Source of the DNA: CAUUCF01 sp963543695
GTDB taxonomy: Bacteria > Pseudomonadota > Gammaproteobacteria > UBA9339
Reading direction: 5' to 3'
DNA: 52,885 bases
Assembly: GCA_963543695.1 (NCBI GenBank)
Contig: CAUUCF010000007.1
Location: 1 to 52,885 of the forward strand
The position numbers were made by a program, and so were the translations under genes. Below the pieces are notes generated by a model that was given only the letters and a program-made list of their open reading frames with translations, was not told the origin of the DNA and ran no database searches. Of this stretch, positions 25,132-33,514 are shown in pieces (positions within the stretch are counted from its first letter, which is position 1; each line of letters begins with the position of its first letter).

Positions 25132-26149
25132 CCAACTAAATACACTGATTCCTACCAGAATGGTTGGTCCTTTAACCTTAAAAGGGGAAATGAACGGTAC
25201 GTTTTCGGTTCCATTAGCTACTTATGAAATTCCTTTATGGGCATCAGTACGACGCGGAGCTAAAGTAACCAGCCAAAATGGAATTTACGTTACCTTAATC
25301 AATGAAATCATGACTCGTTCTATTTTATGTGAAGGTCAAAACGCTCACCAAGTCCATACGATTTTAAATCGTTTAAACCATTACCAACCCCAAATGGAAG
25401 AAATTATTGCCACTACTAGTCGATTTTTACGTTTAGTATCTTGGCATGGAGAAATTGTGGGTAATCTATTATTCATCCGCTTCGCTTTTAAAACGGAGGG
25501 AGCCGCCGGACATAATATGGTCACTAAAGGAGCTCAGGCCTTACAAAATTGGTTAACCGCCTCCTTTGATTTAAAATACGTTAGTATTTCTGGTAATTAT
25601 TGCGTCGATAAAAAAAATTCGGCAGTTAACGGTATTTTAGGAAGAGGACGTTCCGTTATCGCGGAAACCTGGTTATCCAAAGATCGTTGTTGCCAACTTT
25701 TAAAAGCAACTCCTGAGCAAATAGTAGCTTTGAACACGAAAAAAAATTTTATAGGTTCTATGTTATCAGGAAGCGTACGAAGCGCTAATGCTCACTATGC
25801 CAACATGTTATTAGCTTTTTATTTAGCTATTGGCCAAGATGGAGCTAATATCGTAGAAGGTTCTCAAGGAATTACCTATGCCGAAATCCGTAACGAAGAC
25901 TTATATTTTTCGGTAAATTTACCCAATATCATCGTTGGTAGTATCGGCAACGGCAAAAATTTACCTCATGTGCAGCAAGCTTTTAATTTAATGCATTGCT
26001 TTACAGAAGACGCTACTCATAATTCACGTTGCTTAGCATATTTAGCAGCAGCTACCGTACTTTGTGGAGAATTATCGCTGCTAGCTGCTCAAGTTAACCC
26101 TAACGAATTAATTAAAAGTCACCTCCTCCTAGAAAGAAAAAGTAAATAA
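25118..26149 (+). CDS. HMG-CoA reductase, class I-like
   Basis: The enzyme reduces HMG-CoA to mevalonate, the committed step of the mevalonate route to isoprenoids. The 343-residue protein is a soluble catalytic domain. Blocks line up with the human enzyme: VPLATYE (31-37; E37 as the catalytic Glu), SGNYCVDKK (158-166; K165), AIGQDGAN (238-244; D241), VGSIGNGKNL (273-282) and LIKSH (331-335; H335). So all four catalytic residues have counterparts. DAMGMNM of class I is replaced by EGAAGHNM (127-134), and GSIGGYNAH by GSVRSANAH (218-226). SGNYC-DKK favours class I over bacterial class II. It overlaps the ftsB 3' end by 14 bases and converges on the large invasin-like gene. No other mevalonate gene is in the window. 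Confidence 0.9.
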   Translation: MSLNNQLNTLIPTRMVGPLTLKGEMNGTFSVPLATYEIPLWASVRRGAKVTSQNGIYVTLINEIMTRSILCEGQNAHQVHTILNRLNHYQPQMEEIIATTSRFLRLVSWHGEIVGNLLFIRFAFKTEGAAGHNMVTKGAQALQNWLTASFDLKYVSISGNYCVDKKNSAVNGILGRGRSVIAETWLSKDRCCQLLKATPEQIVALNTKKNFIGSMLSGSVRSANAHYANMLLAFYLAIGQDGANIVEGSQGITYAEIRNEDLYFSVNLPNIIVGSIGNGKNLPHVQQAFNLMHCFTEDATHNSRCLAYLAAATVLCGELSLLAAQVNPNELIKSHLLLERKSK

Positions 26150-29100
26150 CGGATGTCGAGATCGTCGAAAAAGTTCCTTAAGAAAACGTCTGATATTTCT
26201 TATGTCTAAATTTTCTAACAAATTATCTCCAAAACCTTGTATGATCACGACGTTTTCATTTCGATCTGGGTGATTATATAACGATACTGTGTTGTTTATT
26301 ACGGGTTCTTCACCAACCTCATCTTCATTAACCTCTACCCTATTTAAATCGTTATTCATCGTAACTTCGTTGTCAAAAGCAGCTGGTAATAAAAGTCTAC
26401 TAGCAAGAGGAGCAATTTGTTGATTCTCTTGCTCAACAAACCAATTACTATCTAAAGAAAGTCTCAATAAGGAATTATGAACATTCCCGTTCCGCACGAT
26501 AATTTCTCCAAATTGTCCATACCATACCAGTAAAGTTAATAGATCTCCATTTAAATAATTAAGTAAAAATTGATTTCTAAAATCTTCATTGATTAAAATT
26601 AAATTACGTAAATTATTTTGTCTTAAAATTAAACGGCTAAATTCGTTATTTTCCGTGATTATAAACGAAATTAAATCGTTATTAACACTGTAAAAATGTT
26701 CGATAAAAAGGTCCCTAAAAAACGGATCTTCCGTCAACACTAATCTTAAATCCGCATTATTCAACATTAATTCGCGTACCTGAGGATTATGCATATTTAA
26801 TAATCTAAAACGATTATCCCTTAAAATTAGCTCTGATAGATTCCCGTGTAAAAATAAATTTCTAAAGCTATTTTCCCCAATAAAACAAGTTCTAAAATTA
26901 ACATCACAAACGATTAAGTTCATTAAATCCATATTTGTAGAAATCAATCTCCTAATATCGTTTTCTTCGCAAAGAATTTGTTGTAGCGCTACATTATTCA
27001 AAATAGTAATTGAAAAAATAGGATGTTCATTAACCAACAACCGGATAAAATCAACGTCGTTTAATGCCATCATCCTGTTATTCACCGTATTTGCCTCCAC
27101 CGTATTATCTAGTAACCTATCGATATTCAAAATAACATCGAAAGCATTCCCCTCAATTATTGACCTTATTAAATTTTCATTTTGAATAAGGACGTTTTCG
27201 ATGAAGTTTGGGTTAAAAAAATTACGTCTAAAAGGGAAATAATATTTCACGTAATACCTAAAATATTCGTTATGCAACAGTAATTCAAAAATACCGCTAT
27301 GATGAATTCTTTCCAATAAATTATAATAATCGCGTACAAATTCCCTTACTACGTTATCTTGACCGTAAATAATTTCCTGAAAAGCAGGGCGAGTATTCAG
27401 TAACGATAAAAAACTTGGATAAGTAAAGATCAGTCTTCTAAATGAATCAGATTCATTTATTAAGTTGAAGAAATTACGGTTAGTAATTAACCTAGTAAAA
27501 TCACTATTCGTCAATACTATTGCCATAAAATCAGGATAATCTGCAATTAACCGTAAAACTTCCGGCATTTCTTCTAAATGTTGAATAATATAGTAACGAT
27601 GTTGTAAAATTACTGGTCTCGCCACTGATTGATACATTGATAATCTAAAAGCATAGTATCGGTTAAATAAATCAAACAACTGATGATCATTCATAATTTC
27701 GATAAAATCATTTGCCGGCATCAGCTGGATTTGCTCTAATTCCCTAATCAATAAATCCCTAAAATGATAGTCAGTTAAAATCCTCCCTCTTATATTGGCT
27801 TGCTCGCAAATCAACTGTCTAAAATCAACGTTAGCATTGATTAATAATTGCCTAAAGCCCGTATTTTGTATCACCATTTCTCTAAAGTCAGCATCATTTA
27901 GTATCTGATTCATCATTAATTGGTTAACGATTGCCCCAAAGTAAACATAACCATCTACTGAAATGTTGTCTAAAACTACGTTATTCATGAATTGATAAAA
28001 AGTAAAATCCGTATAATTCCCGCGTAAAAATAACGATCGAAAATCGGCGTTGTTTTGTAACATAGGGACAACAGCATTGATATTTTCAATAACTATGTTT
28101 CTACGATAGTTAACTCCTTCTGGGAAGAATATAATAGCCTGCGTTAATTCATGGTTTTCAAAGATGCTTCTAAATTCGTCATCGTTAATCGCTTGCCTAA
28201 AAACTTCGTCATGGTTAATTAAATACTGCAAATTACGTTGGTTACCTACAACGTTAGCAAATCGAGGATGATTTCTAAATAAAGTAGTTAAATCGTTTCT
28301 TCGTCCCAAAAGAGCTACGTTATCGACTGCTTCAATATTATTTTCTTCCGGTACAACAAGAGCACGTTCTGTCGCTACAGTTCGGTTTACTAAAGTTACG
28401 TTATTATTTAACACCTCAAACATATGCTCGGGAGCTACTACAGGATGGTCATGTTCTGTTTCTTCCTGATTGTTTCCTTCTTGAAATAAATTATTGTAAG
28501 GAGGGAAATTACCTCTATCAAACGGAAACGGTGGACGATGATCGTCACCGTCATTATTATCATTATCTTCTTCTTGATCTTGCTCGTTTTGATCTCTAGT
28601 CGATAAATTCGGTTTTAATATTTTAAAAAGATTAATCGCCCCCACCGCCGTATCAGCAATAATGAAGCTACTTAATGCCACTTTTTCATATTTACTCGAT
28701 GGAAATGAACGCAACTCATCTAAATTGGTTACTTGCAACGACGTTGAATTACCTTTTTCTTGTTCTGTTTTTAATAAACTAGGTTGTATTTTGTTCTTTT
28801 GTTCAACCGATAAATCTTGCTTCACTAAACCTAAGTTTTTACTATTTTCGAAAGAATTACTAACGGTGAAATTTAGTTGTTCTTGAGCATTATTTAAATT
28901 TACTTTGTTATTCGGTTGCTGATCGTTATCCTTAAAGAGATTTCTAAAAGTTGCAAAAGTAACGTTGTTAATTTCACGGTTAATTCCTGAATACTTATCA
29001 GGGTGATGCAACAAAATAAACTGACGATATGCTTGCTTTTTATCGTGATCTGGTAAAACGTTATAAAGTTTATCGAAATTATCTTTAACTTGTTGTTCTA

Positions 29101-30118
29101 TTAAATTAATGTACCCCCTTTTTTGAACTTGACTTATCTCCTGACTCATAATCTTCGTCACACTATCTTGATAAGCATTGATTAAATTCTCTATATTCGT
29201 TTGTTCATTGATTAAATCTCTAGCTTGAATTGGCCTTCTTCCAACAACGACTCGTTCTCGATAAATTTGAGAATGAACTTGAATATCTGGATCACGTTTA
29301 GGCAACCTAGCTAATCGACGTTGCCAAGTAGTTTGTTTTTTCATTACTCCTGGCCACATTTTAATACTGATTCCACAAAGCGCTTGTAGACCTCTATAAT
29401 CTTGTTTTAAACTAACCGTCAACTTGACGTCATTCAAGATTCCTAACACTCGCTTTTGATCTTGAAAATATTGATATTCTGCCCTAATTTCATACCCCAC
29501 AATATTACGACCTAATTTATTTTCAAAATAATAACCTCCTACAAAGCCGGTCATTTGATCTGTCATTGCATAACCTAAAGTAAAATCTTCTCCACCCAAT
29601 GCTGTTTCTTGCGCATATTGCAAGTCATTAACGTCGTTTAAAATACCACTTTTATAATCAAAGACGCTATTAACCGTATTAGACCGTTGATAATTAGTAT
29701 ATTTAACTTTTTGCCCTATAGGTAAATAATAATTACCGCCGAGAAATAAATTTTTATACCAATACTCGGCCCCGAAAGTAACTTGGTTATAATGGTTTCT
29801 ATATGGACTACGTCGCGCATCGAAAGCGCTATAAACTCCTAATAATTGATTTGTTCCAACTAAACAACGGTACCCTAAATGAAAATTACCTTCGAGAGAG
29901 CTACCAGCACGATCGTATAATCTAGGATTAAAAAAAATTACTTTTCCGTTTTGAGCAAAGAGGGGCAAAAATAAATCGTAACTCAACGAAGAGTCATGCT
30001 CTACGCCAATCGTTTGAATCCCACTTAATTCAAAATAGGCAGATAGCTCGTTTTGATTATCTGCATATACTCCAAAACCAATAAGGCAGCCAATCAGGCT
30101 TAAAGTTATTCTGTCCAT
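26129..30118 (-). CDS. Invasin-like inverse autotransporter with J-like segment and decapeptide repeats
   Basis: The 1329-residue product begins with a signal peptide (1-19, ending GVYA). Residues about 30-255 match the inverse-autotransporter (intimin/invasin) barrel: strands with FHLGYRCLVGTNQLLGVYSA, then FGAEYWYKNLFLGGNYYLPIG, and a closing GISIKMW. Residues about 340-395 resemble a J domain, with HPD at 372-374 between two helices (DKKQAYRQFILL and FATFRNLF). A hydrophobic stretch (about 479-500) and an acidic, proline-containing linker (about 505-560) follow. Residues about 606-1222 are degenerate decapeptide repeats. The tail (1223-1329) ends in Phe. Intimin-type Ig-like domains are absent. 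It is predicted to sit in the outer membrane with its C-terminal part exposed. Its 3' end overlaps HMGR by 21 bases, tail to tail. Function unknown; adhesion or host contact is inferred. Confidence 0.8.
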   Translation of the reverse strand: MDRITLSLIGCLIGFGVYADNQNELSAYFELSGIQTIGVEHDSSLSYDLFLPLFAQNGKVIFFNPRLYDRAGSSLEGNFHLGYRCLVGTNQLLGVYSAFDARRSPYRNHYNQVTFGAEYWYKNLFLGGNYYLPIGQKVKYTNYQRSNTVNSVFDYKSGILNDVNDLQYAQETALGGEDFTLGYAMTDQMTGFVGGYYFENKLGRNIVGYEIRAEYQYFQDQKRVLGILNDVKLTVSLKQDYRGLQALCGISIKMWPGVMKKQTTWQRRLARLPKRDPDIQVHSQIYRERVVVGRRPIQARDLINEQTNIENLINAYQDSVTKIMSQEISQVQKRGYINLIEQQVKDNFDKLYNVLPDHDKKQAYRQFILLHHPDKYSGINREINNVTFATFRNLFKDNDQQPNNKVNLNNAQEQLNFTVSNSFENSKNLGLVKQDLSVEQKNKIQPSLLKTEQEKGNSTSLQVTNLDELRSFPSSKYEKVALSSFIIADTAVGAINLFKILKPNLSTRDQNEQDQEEDNDNNDGDDHRPPFPFDRGNFPPYNNLFQEGNNQEETEHDHPVVAPEHMFEVLNNNVTLVNRTVATERALVVPEENNIEAVDNVALLGRRNDLTTLFRNHPRFANVVGNQRNLQYLINHDEVFRQAINDDEFRSIFENHELTQAIIFFPEGVNYRRNIVIENINAVVPMLQNNADFRSLFLRGNYTDFTFYQFMNNVVLDNISVDGYVYFGAIVNQLMMNQILNDADFREMVIQNTGFRQLLINANVDFRQLICEQANIRGRILTDYHFRDLLIRELEQIQLMPANDFIEIMNDHQLFDLFNRYYAFRLSMYQSVARPVILQHRYYIIQHLEEMPEVLRLIADYPDFMAIVLTNSDFTRLITNRNFFNLINESDSFRRLIFTYPSFLSLLNTRPAFQEIIYGQDNVVREFVRDYYNLLERIHHSGIFELLLHNEYFRYYVKYYFPFRRNFFNPNFIENVLIQNENLIRSIIEGNAFDVILNIDRLLDNTVEANTVNNRMMALNDVDFIRLLVNEHPIFSITILNNVALQQILCEENDIRRLISTNMDLMNLIVCDVNFRTCFIGENSFRNLFLHGNLSELILRDNRFRLLNMHNPQVRELMLNNADLRLVLTEDPFFRDLFIEHFYSVNNDLISFIITENNEFSRLILRQNNLRNLILINEDFRNQFLLNYLNGDLLTLLVWYGQFGEIIVRNGNVHNSLLRLSLDSNWFVEQENQQIAPLASRLLLPAAFDNEVTMNNDLNRVEVNEDEVGEEPVINNTVSLYNHPDRNENVVIIQGFGDNLLENLDIRNIRRFLKELFRRSRHPLFTFSF
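26453..28303 (-). repeat. Coding region of degenerate decapeptide repeats
   Basis: This stretch encodes residues about 606-1222 of the invasin-like protein. The clearest run (residues 1051-1140) can be cut into tens: EENDIRRLIS, TNMDLMNLIV, CDVNFRTCFI, GENSFRNLFL, HGNLSELILR, and so on. The consensus is roughly N-x-x-(F/L)-R-x-L-(I/L/F)-x-x, with aliphatic or aromatic residues at fixed positions. Repeats are diverged at DNA level, so they are not recent tandem duplications. A solenoid fold is inferred. Confidence 0.7.
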
Positions 30119-30252
30119 GAATAAAACCTTAATTAAGATACAATTTATATTAGCAAATAAAAAAATAAATACAACTTTTATTTTCGTTTTTTTTTTAGAA
30201 AAATTTTACCCCTAAAATAACCCGATAATTAATTAGCCAAATTAAGCACTTT

Positions 30253-31363
30253 TTAAACTGATCCTTGATTACTATATTTTAAACTCTCTTTAATCATTTC
30301 GTCTAAATTACCGTCCAAAATACTAGTCGGGTTACGTGATTCTAAGCCCGTACGCAAATCTTTTACGCGAGAATCATCTAAGATGTAAGACCGAATTTGA
30401 CTTCCCCAAGAAATATCTAATTTCGTCGCTTCTATCTGTTCTTTTTCTACTTGTTTTTTGCGTAATTCTAGTTCATACAATTTAGCTTTTAGCTGCTTCA
30501 TCGCTTGATTACGGTTCTGCAATTGAGAACGCTCACTTTGACATTGGATAATCAACCCCGTCGTTAAATGTTTAATTCTCACTGCCGAATCGGTTTTATT
30601 AACGTGTTGCCCCCCCGCTCCTTGAGCTCGATAAGTATCAATTCGTAAATCACTAGGATTAATTTCTATTTCAATACTCTCATCTACATCTGGGTAAACA
30701 AAAACCGACGCAAAAGAAGTATGCCGTTTATGGTTAGTATCAAAAGGCGATTTACGTACTAAACGATGTACTCCTGTTTCGGTTTTCAACCAACCATACG
30801 CAAAATCCCCCTTTAACTTTAATGTCGCGCTTTTAATCCCCGCAGTTTCACCGGCAGATACTTCTAAAATTTGTACTTCAAAATTATGTAGATGACCAAA
30901 TTTAAGGTACATTCTTAATAACATTTCAGCCCAATCTTGAGCTTCAGTACCACCAGATCCTCCTTGAATATCTAGATAAGCATCATTGCGATCTAACGCA
31001 TGAATAAAGATTTTCTGAAATTCTAAAGCTTGATACTGTTGAACTAACCGTTCTACTTTAACATTTAATTCAGATAACAATTCGTCATCTGGTTCTTGTA
31101 GTAATAAAGTTAAAAATTCTTGTTGTTCGCGAATATTTTGATCTAATTCTTTTAATGGTGCTAAAATTTGGGTTAATTGCACCTGTTCTTTTGCTAATAA
31201 TTGTTGTTTAGCTAAATCTTGCCAAATTGCTGGCATTTGTAATAAATCTTGAATTTCTTTAAAACGTTGTTCTTTTCGATCATACTCAAAGATATTCTCG
31301 GAGGGTAGCTACTCCAGCAGTTAATTCTGACAAACGATTTATTAATAAACTAATATCGATCAT
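30253..31363 (-). CDS. prfB: Peptide chain release factor 2 (with programmed +1 frameshift)
   Basis: RF2 ends translation at UGA and UAA. The first frame starts at an ATG at 31363 after AGAGGAAGG and encodes 25 residues (MIDISLLINRLSELTAGVAT, then LREYL) before an in-frame UGA at 31288-31286. A +1 shift at CUU-UGA puts the ribosome into the long frame starting EYDRKEQRF, giving 369 residues in total, close to E. coli RF2 (365). The long frame carries the GGQ motif in GAGGQHVNKT, and the codon-recognition SPF motif in RKSPFD. It lies just downstream of groEL and its terminator. A start at the later ATG (31236) would drop a conserved helix, so the frameshifted product is preferred. Confidence 0.95.
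31286..31291 (-). promoter_or_regulatory. RF2 autoregulatory +1 frameshift site
   Basis: CTT TGA on the minus strand is the conserved slippery codon plus stop used by most bacterial prfB genes: low RF2 lets the ribosome slip forward one base. In E. coli an AGGGGG Shine-Dalgarno-like stimulator sits three bases upstream of CTT; here the same position reads CGAGAA, so the stimulator looks weak. Confidence 0.85.
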
Positions 31364-31460
31364 AGACCTTCCTCTTTAATTTCATGACCTACAAAATGAA
31401 CTATTCACTGAATAACATATTCCTTTTCTTTAGACAAGTATCTTTTTTACACCTCATAAT

Positions 31461-31487
31461 AAAAAAGCCCCATGCAGGGGCTTTTTT
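31461..31487. terminator. Intrinsic terminator downstream of groEL
   Basis: AAAAAAGCCCC (31461-31471) and GGGGCTTTTTT (31477-31487) form a perfect 11-pair stem with the loop ATGCA. It lies 11 bases after the groEL stop and about 100 bases before prfB, with U-tracts in both directions. prfB therefore needs its own promoter in the 31364-31460 gap, where no strong match is visible. Confidence 0.88.
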
Positions 31488-31498
31488 ATAGACGATAA

Positions 31499-33154
31499 TT
31501 ACATCATGCCCATATCGCCCATGCCACCCATACCACCAGGAGCACCATGGCCGCCACCGCAACAATCTTCTTTCTTGACCGGCGATTCTGTAATCATACA
31601 TTCTGTAGTTAACATTAAGCCCGCAATTGAAGCTGCGTTTTGTAAAGCAGTTCTAGTTACTTTAGTTGGATCTAAAATACCCATTGCTACTAAATCACCA
31701 AACTCACCAGTAGAAGCATTATAACCGAAATTACCTTGTCCTTCAGCTACTTTATTGACTACGACTGAAGCTTCATCACCGCAGTTGTTAACGATTTGTC
31801 GTAAAGGCGCTTCAATCGCTTTACGTACGATGTTGATTCCAGCATCTTGGTCACCATTACCACCTTTTAACCCAGATAATCTAGATAAAGTTCTAATCAA
31901 AGCAACTCCACCCCCTGGTACGACTCCTTCTTCTACTGCAGCTCTTGTCGCATGTAAAGCATCTTCTACTCGCGCTTTCTTTTCTTTCATTTCTACTTCA
32001 GTAGCAGCACCGACTTTAATTACGGCTACACCACCAGCTAATTTAGCTAAACGCTCTTGTAATTTTTCTTTATCGTAATCAGAAGTAGCGCTATTGATTT
32101 CGTTACGAATTTGTTGTACACGAGCAGTAATTTCCTCTTTAGTTCCTTTACCATCAATAATCGTTGAGTTATCTTTAGTAACGATCACTCGTTTAGCTTG
32201 ACCTAAGTCTTCTAAAGTAGCTCCTTCTAAATTCAACCCTACTTCTTCGGAAATAACTCTAGCACTCGTCAAAATTGCAATGTCTTGCAACATCGCTTTT
32301 CTACGGTCTCCAAAACCAGGAGCTTTTACCGCCACTACTTTAACGATACCGCGCATATTATTTACTACTAAAGTCGCTAAAGCTTCTCCTTCTACGTCTT
32401 CAGCAATAATAAATAAAGGTTTACCCGCTTTAGCAATTCCTTCTAATAAAGGTAACATCTCGCGAATATTAGAAATTTTCTTATCCACGATTAAAATATA
32501 CGGATTTTGTAATTCAGCGCTCATTGATTGTTGGTCATTAATAAAATAAGGAGATAAATAACCTCGATCAAACTGCATTCCTTCAACAATTTCTAACTCG
32601 TTATCTAAACCCGAACCATCTTCTACCGTAATTACCCCCTCTTTACCTACTTTCTCCATCGCACTAGCGATAATAGTACCGATCGCCGTATCAGCATTTG
32701 CCGAAATAGTACCTACTTGAGCAATAGATTTTTCGTCGCTACAAGGTTTAGACATTGCCGCTAACGCTTCTACTACGTTTTTTACCGCTAAATCCATCCC
32801 TCGTTTTAAATCCATCGGGTTCATCCCAGCAGCTACCGCTTTGATTCCTTCAACTAACATTCCCCTTGCTAGCACTGTTGCCGTAGTCGTACCGTCACCC
32901 GCAATATCAGAAGTTTTAGAAGCAACTTCTTTAACAATTTGCGCTCCCATATTCATGAATTTATCTTTCAATTCTACTTCTTTTGCCACGGAAACCCCAT
33001 CTTTTGTAATAGTTGGAGCACCATAAGATTTGTCTAAAACCACGTTACGTCCTTTAGGACCTAAAGTTACAGCTACAGCATCGGCTAATAAATTAACCCC
33101 TTCTAACATTGCTTGTCTAGCTTCACCACCAAATTTTAAATCTTTAGCTGTCAT
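31499..33154 (-). CDS. groL: Chaperonin GroEL
   Basis: GroEL forms the 14-mer folding chamber that works with GroES. The 551-residue product is full length. It has the start MTAKDLKFGGEARQAMLEGV (1-20), the ATP-binding VTLGPKGRNVV and GDGTTTATVLA blocks, AAVEEGVVPGGG, and the glycine-methionine tail ending GGMGGMGDMGMM. An extra CC precedes the tail (EDCCGGG). It follows groES by nine bases. Several long open frames on the opposite strand are mirror images of this codon-biased gene and are not real. Confidence 0.99.
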   Translation of the reverse strand: MTAKDLKFGGEARQAMLEGVNLLADAVAVTLGPKGRNVVLDKSYGAPTITKDGVSVAKEVELKDKFMNMGAQIVKEVASKTSDIAGDGTTTATVLARGMLVEGIKAVAAGMNPMDLKRGMDLAVKNVVEALAAMSKPCSDEKSIAQVGTISANADTAIGTIIASAMEKVGKEGVITVEDGSGLDNELEIVEGMQFDRGYLSPYFINDQQSMSAELQNPYILIVDKKISNIREMLPLLEGIAKAGKPLFIIAEDVEGEALATLVVNNMRGIVKVVAVKAPGFGDRRKAMLQDIAILTSARVISEEVGLNLEGATLEDLGQAKRVIVTKDNSTIIDGKGTKEEITARVQQIRNEINSATSDYDKEKLQERLAKLAGGVAVIKVGAATEVEMKEKKARVEDALHATRAAVEEGVVPGGGVALIRTLSRLSGLKGGNGDQDAGINIVRKAIEAPLRQIVNNCGDEASVVVNKVAEGQGNFGYNASTGEFGDLVAMGILDPTKVTRTALQNAASIAGLMLTTECMITESPVKKEDCCGGGHGAPGGMGGMGDMGMM

Positions 33155-33163
33155 AATTACCCT

Positions 33164-33454
33164 CTATTTAATAATAGCTAACACATCTTCTTCTTTCATT
33201 ACTACGTATTCTTCACCGTCAAATTTAAACTCTGTACCACTATAACGACTAAATAGAACCGTATCCCCTTCTTTCACCGTCATTGGACGAATCGTACCAT
33301 CTTTTAAAGTTTTACCTGGTCCAACAAAGCACACTTTACCTTGAGTTGGTTTTTCATTATTTGCCGTATTAGGTATTACAATGCCGCCCGCAGTCGTTTT
33401 TTCATCATCCCTTTTGATTACTACCCGGTCATATAATGGATAAATAAATGCCAT
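33164..33454 (-). CDS. groS: Co-chaperonin GroES
   Basis: The 96-residue product caps GroEL. It shows the usual start with YDRVVIKRDDEKTTAGGIVI (8-27), containing the mobile loop, and the end EEYVVMKEEDVLAII. A GAGAGGAAA site precedes the ATG. It is the first gene of the groESL pair, with a candidate heat-shock promoter 30-60 bases upstream. Confidence 0.98.
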   Translation of the reverse strand: MAFIYPLYDRVVIKRDDEKTTAGGIVIPNTANNEKPTQGKVCFVGPGKTLKDGTIRPMTVKEGDTVLFSRYSGTEFKFDGEEYVVMKEEDVLAIIK

Positions 33455-33486
33455 TTTTTCCTCTCAAATAAATACTAACATTTCTT

Positions 33487-33514
33487 AGATATGATCTTTT
33501 TCGTTTTTTTCAAG
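33487..33514 (-). promoter_or_regulatory. Candidate sigma-32 heat-shock promoter of groESL
   Basis: On the minus strand CTTGAAA (33514-33508) equals the sigma-32 -35 consensus. TCATATCT (33494-33487) follows after 13 bases and matches the A-T-n-T part of the CCCCATnT -10 box. The -35 overlaps the lpxB stop codon. The distance to the groES start (33454) is suitable. The weak -10 keeps confidence moderate. Confidence 0.5.

Noticed and set aside
31506..33245. Series of plus-strand ORFs (60-107 codons) opposite groEL and groES
   Set aside because: They mirror a highly biased codon usage on the other strand, lack ribosome-binding sites and have low-complexity products.
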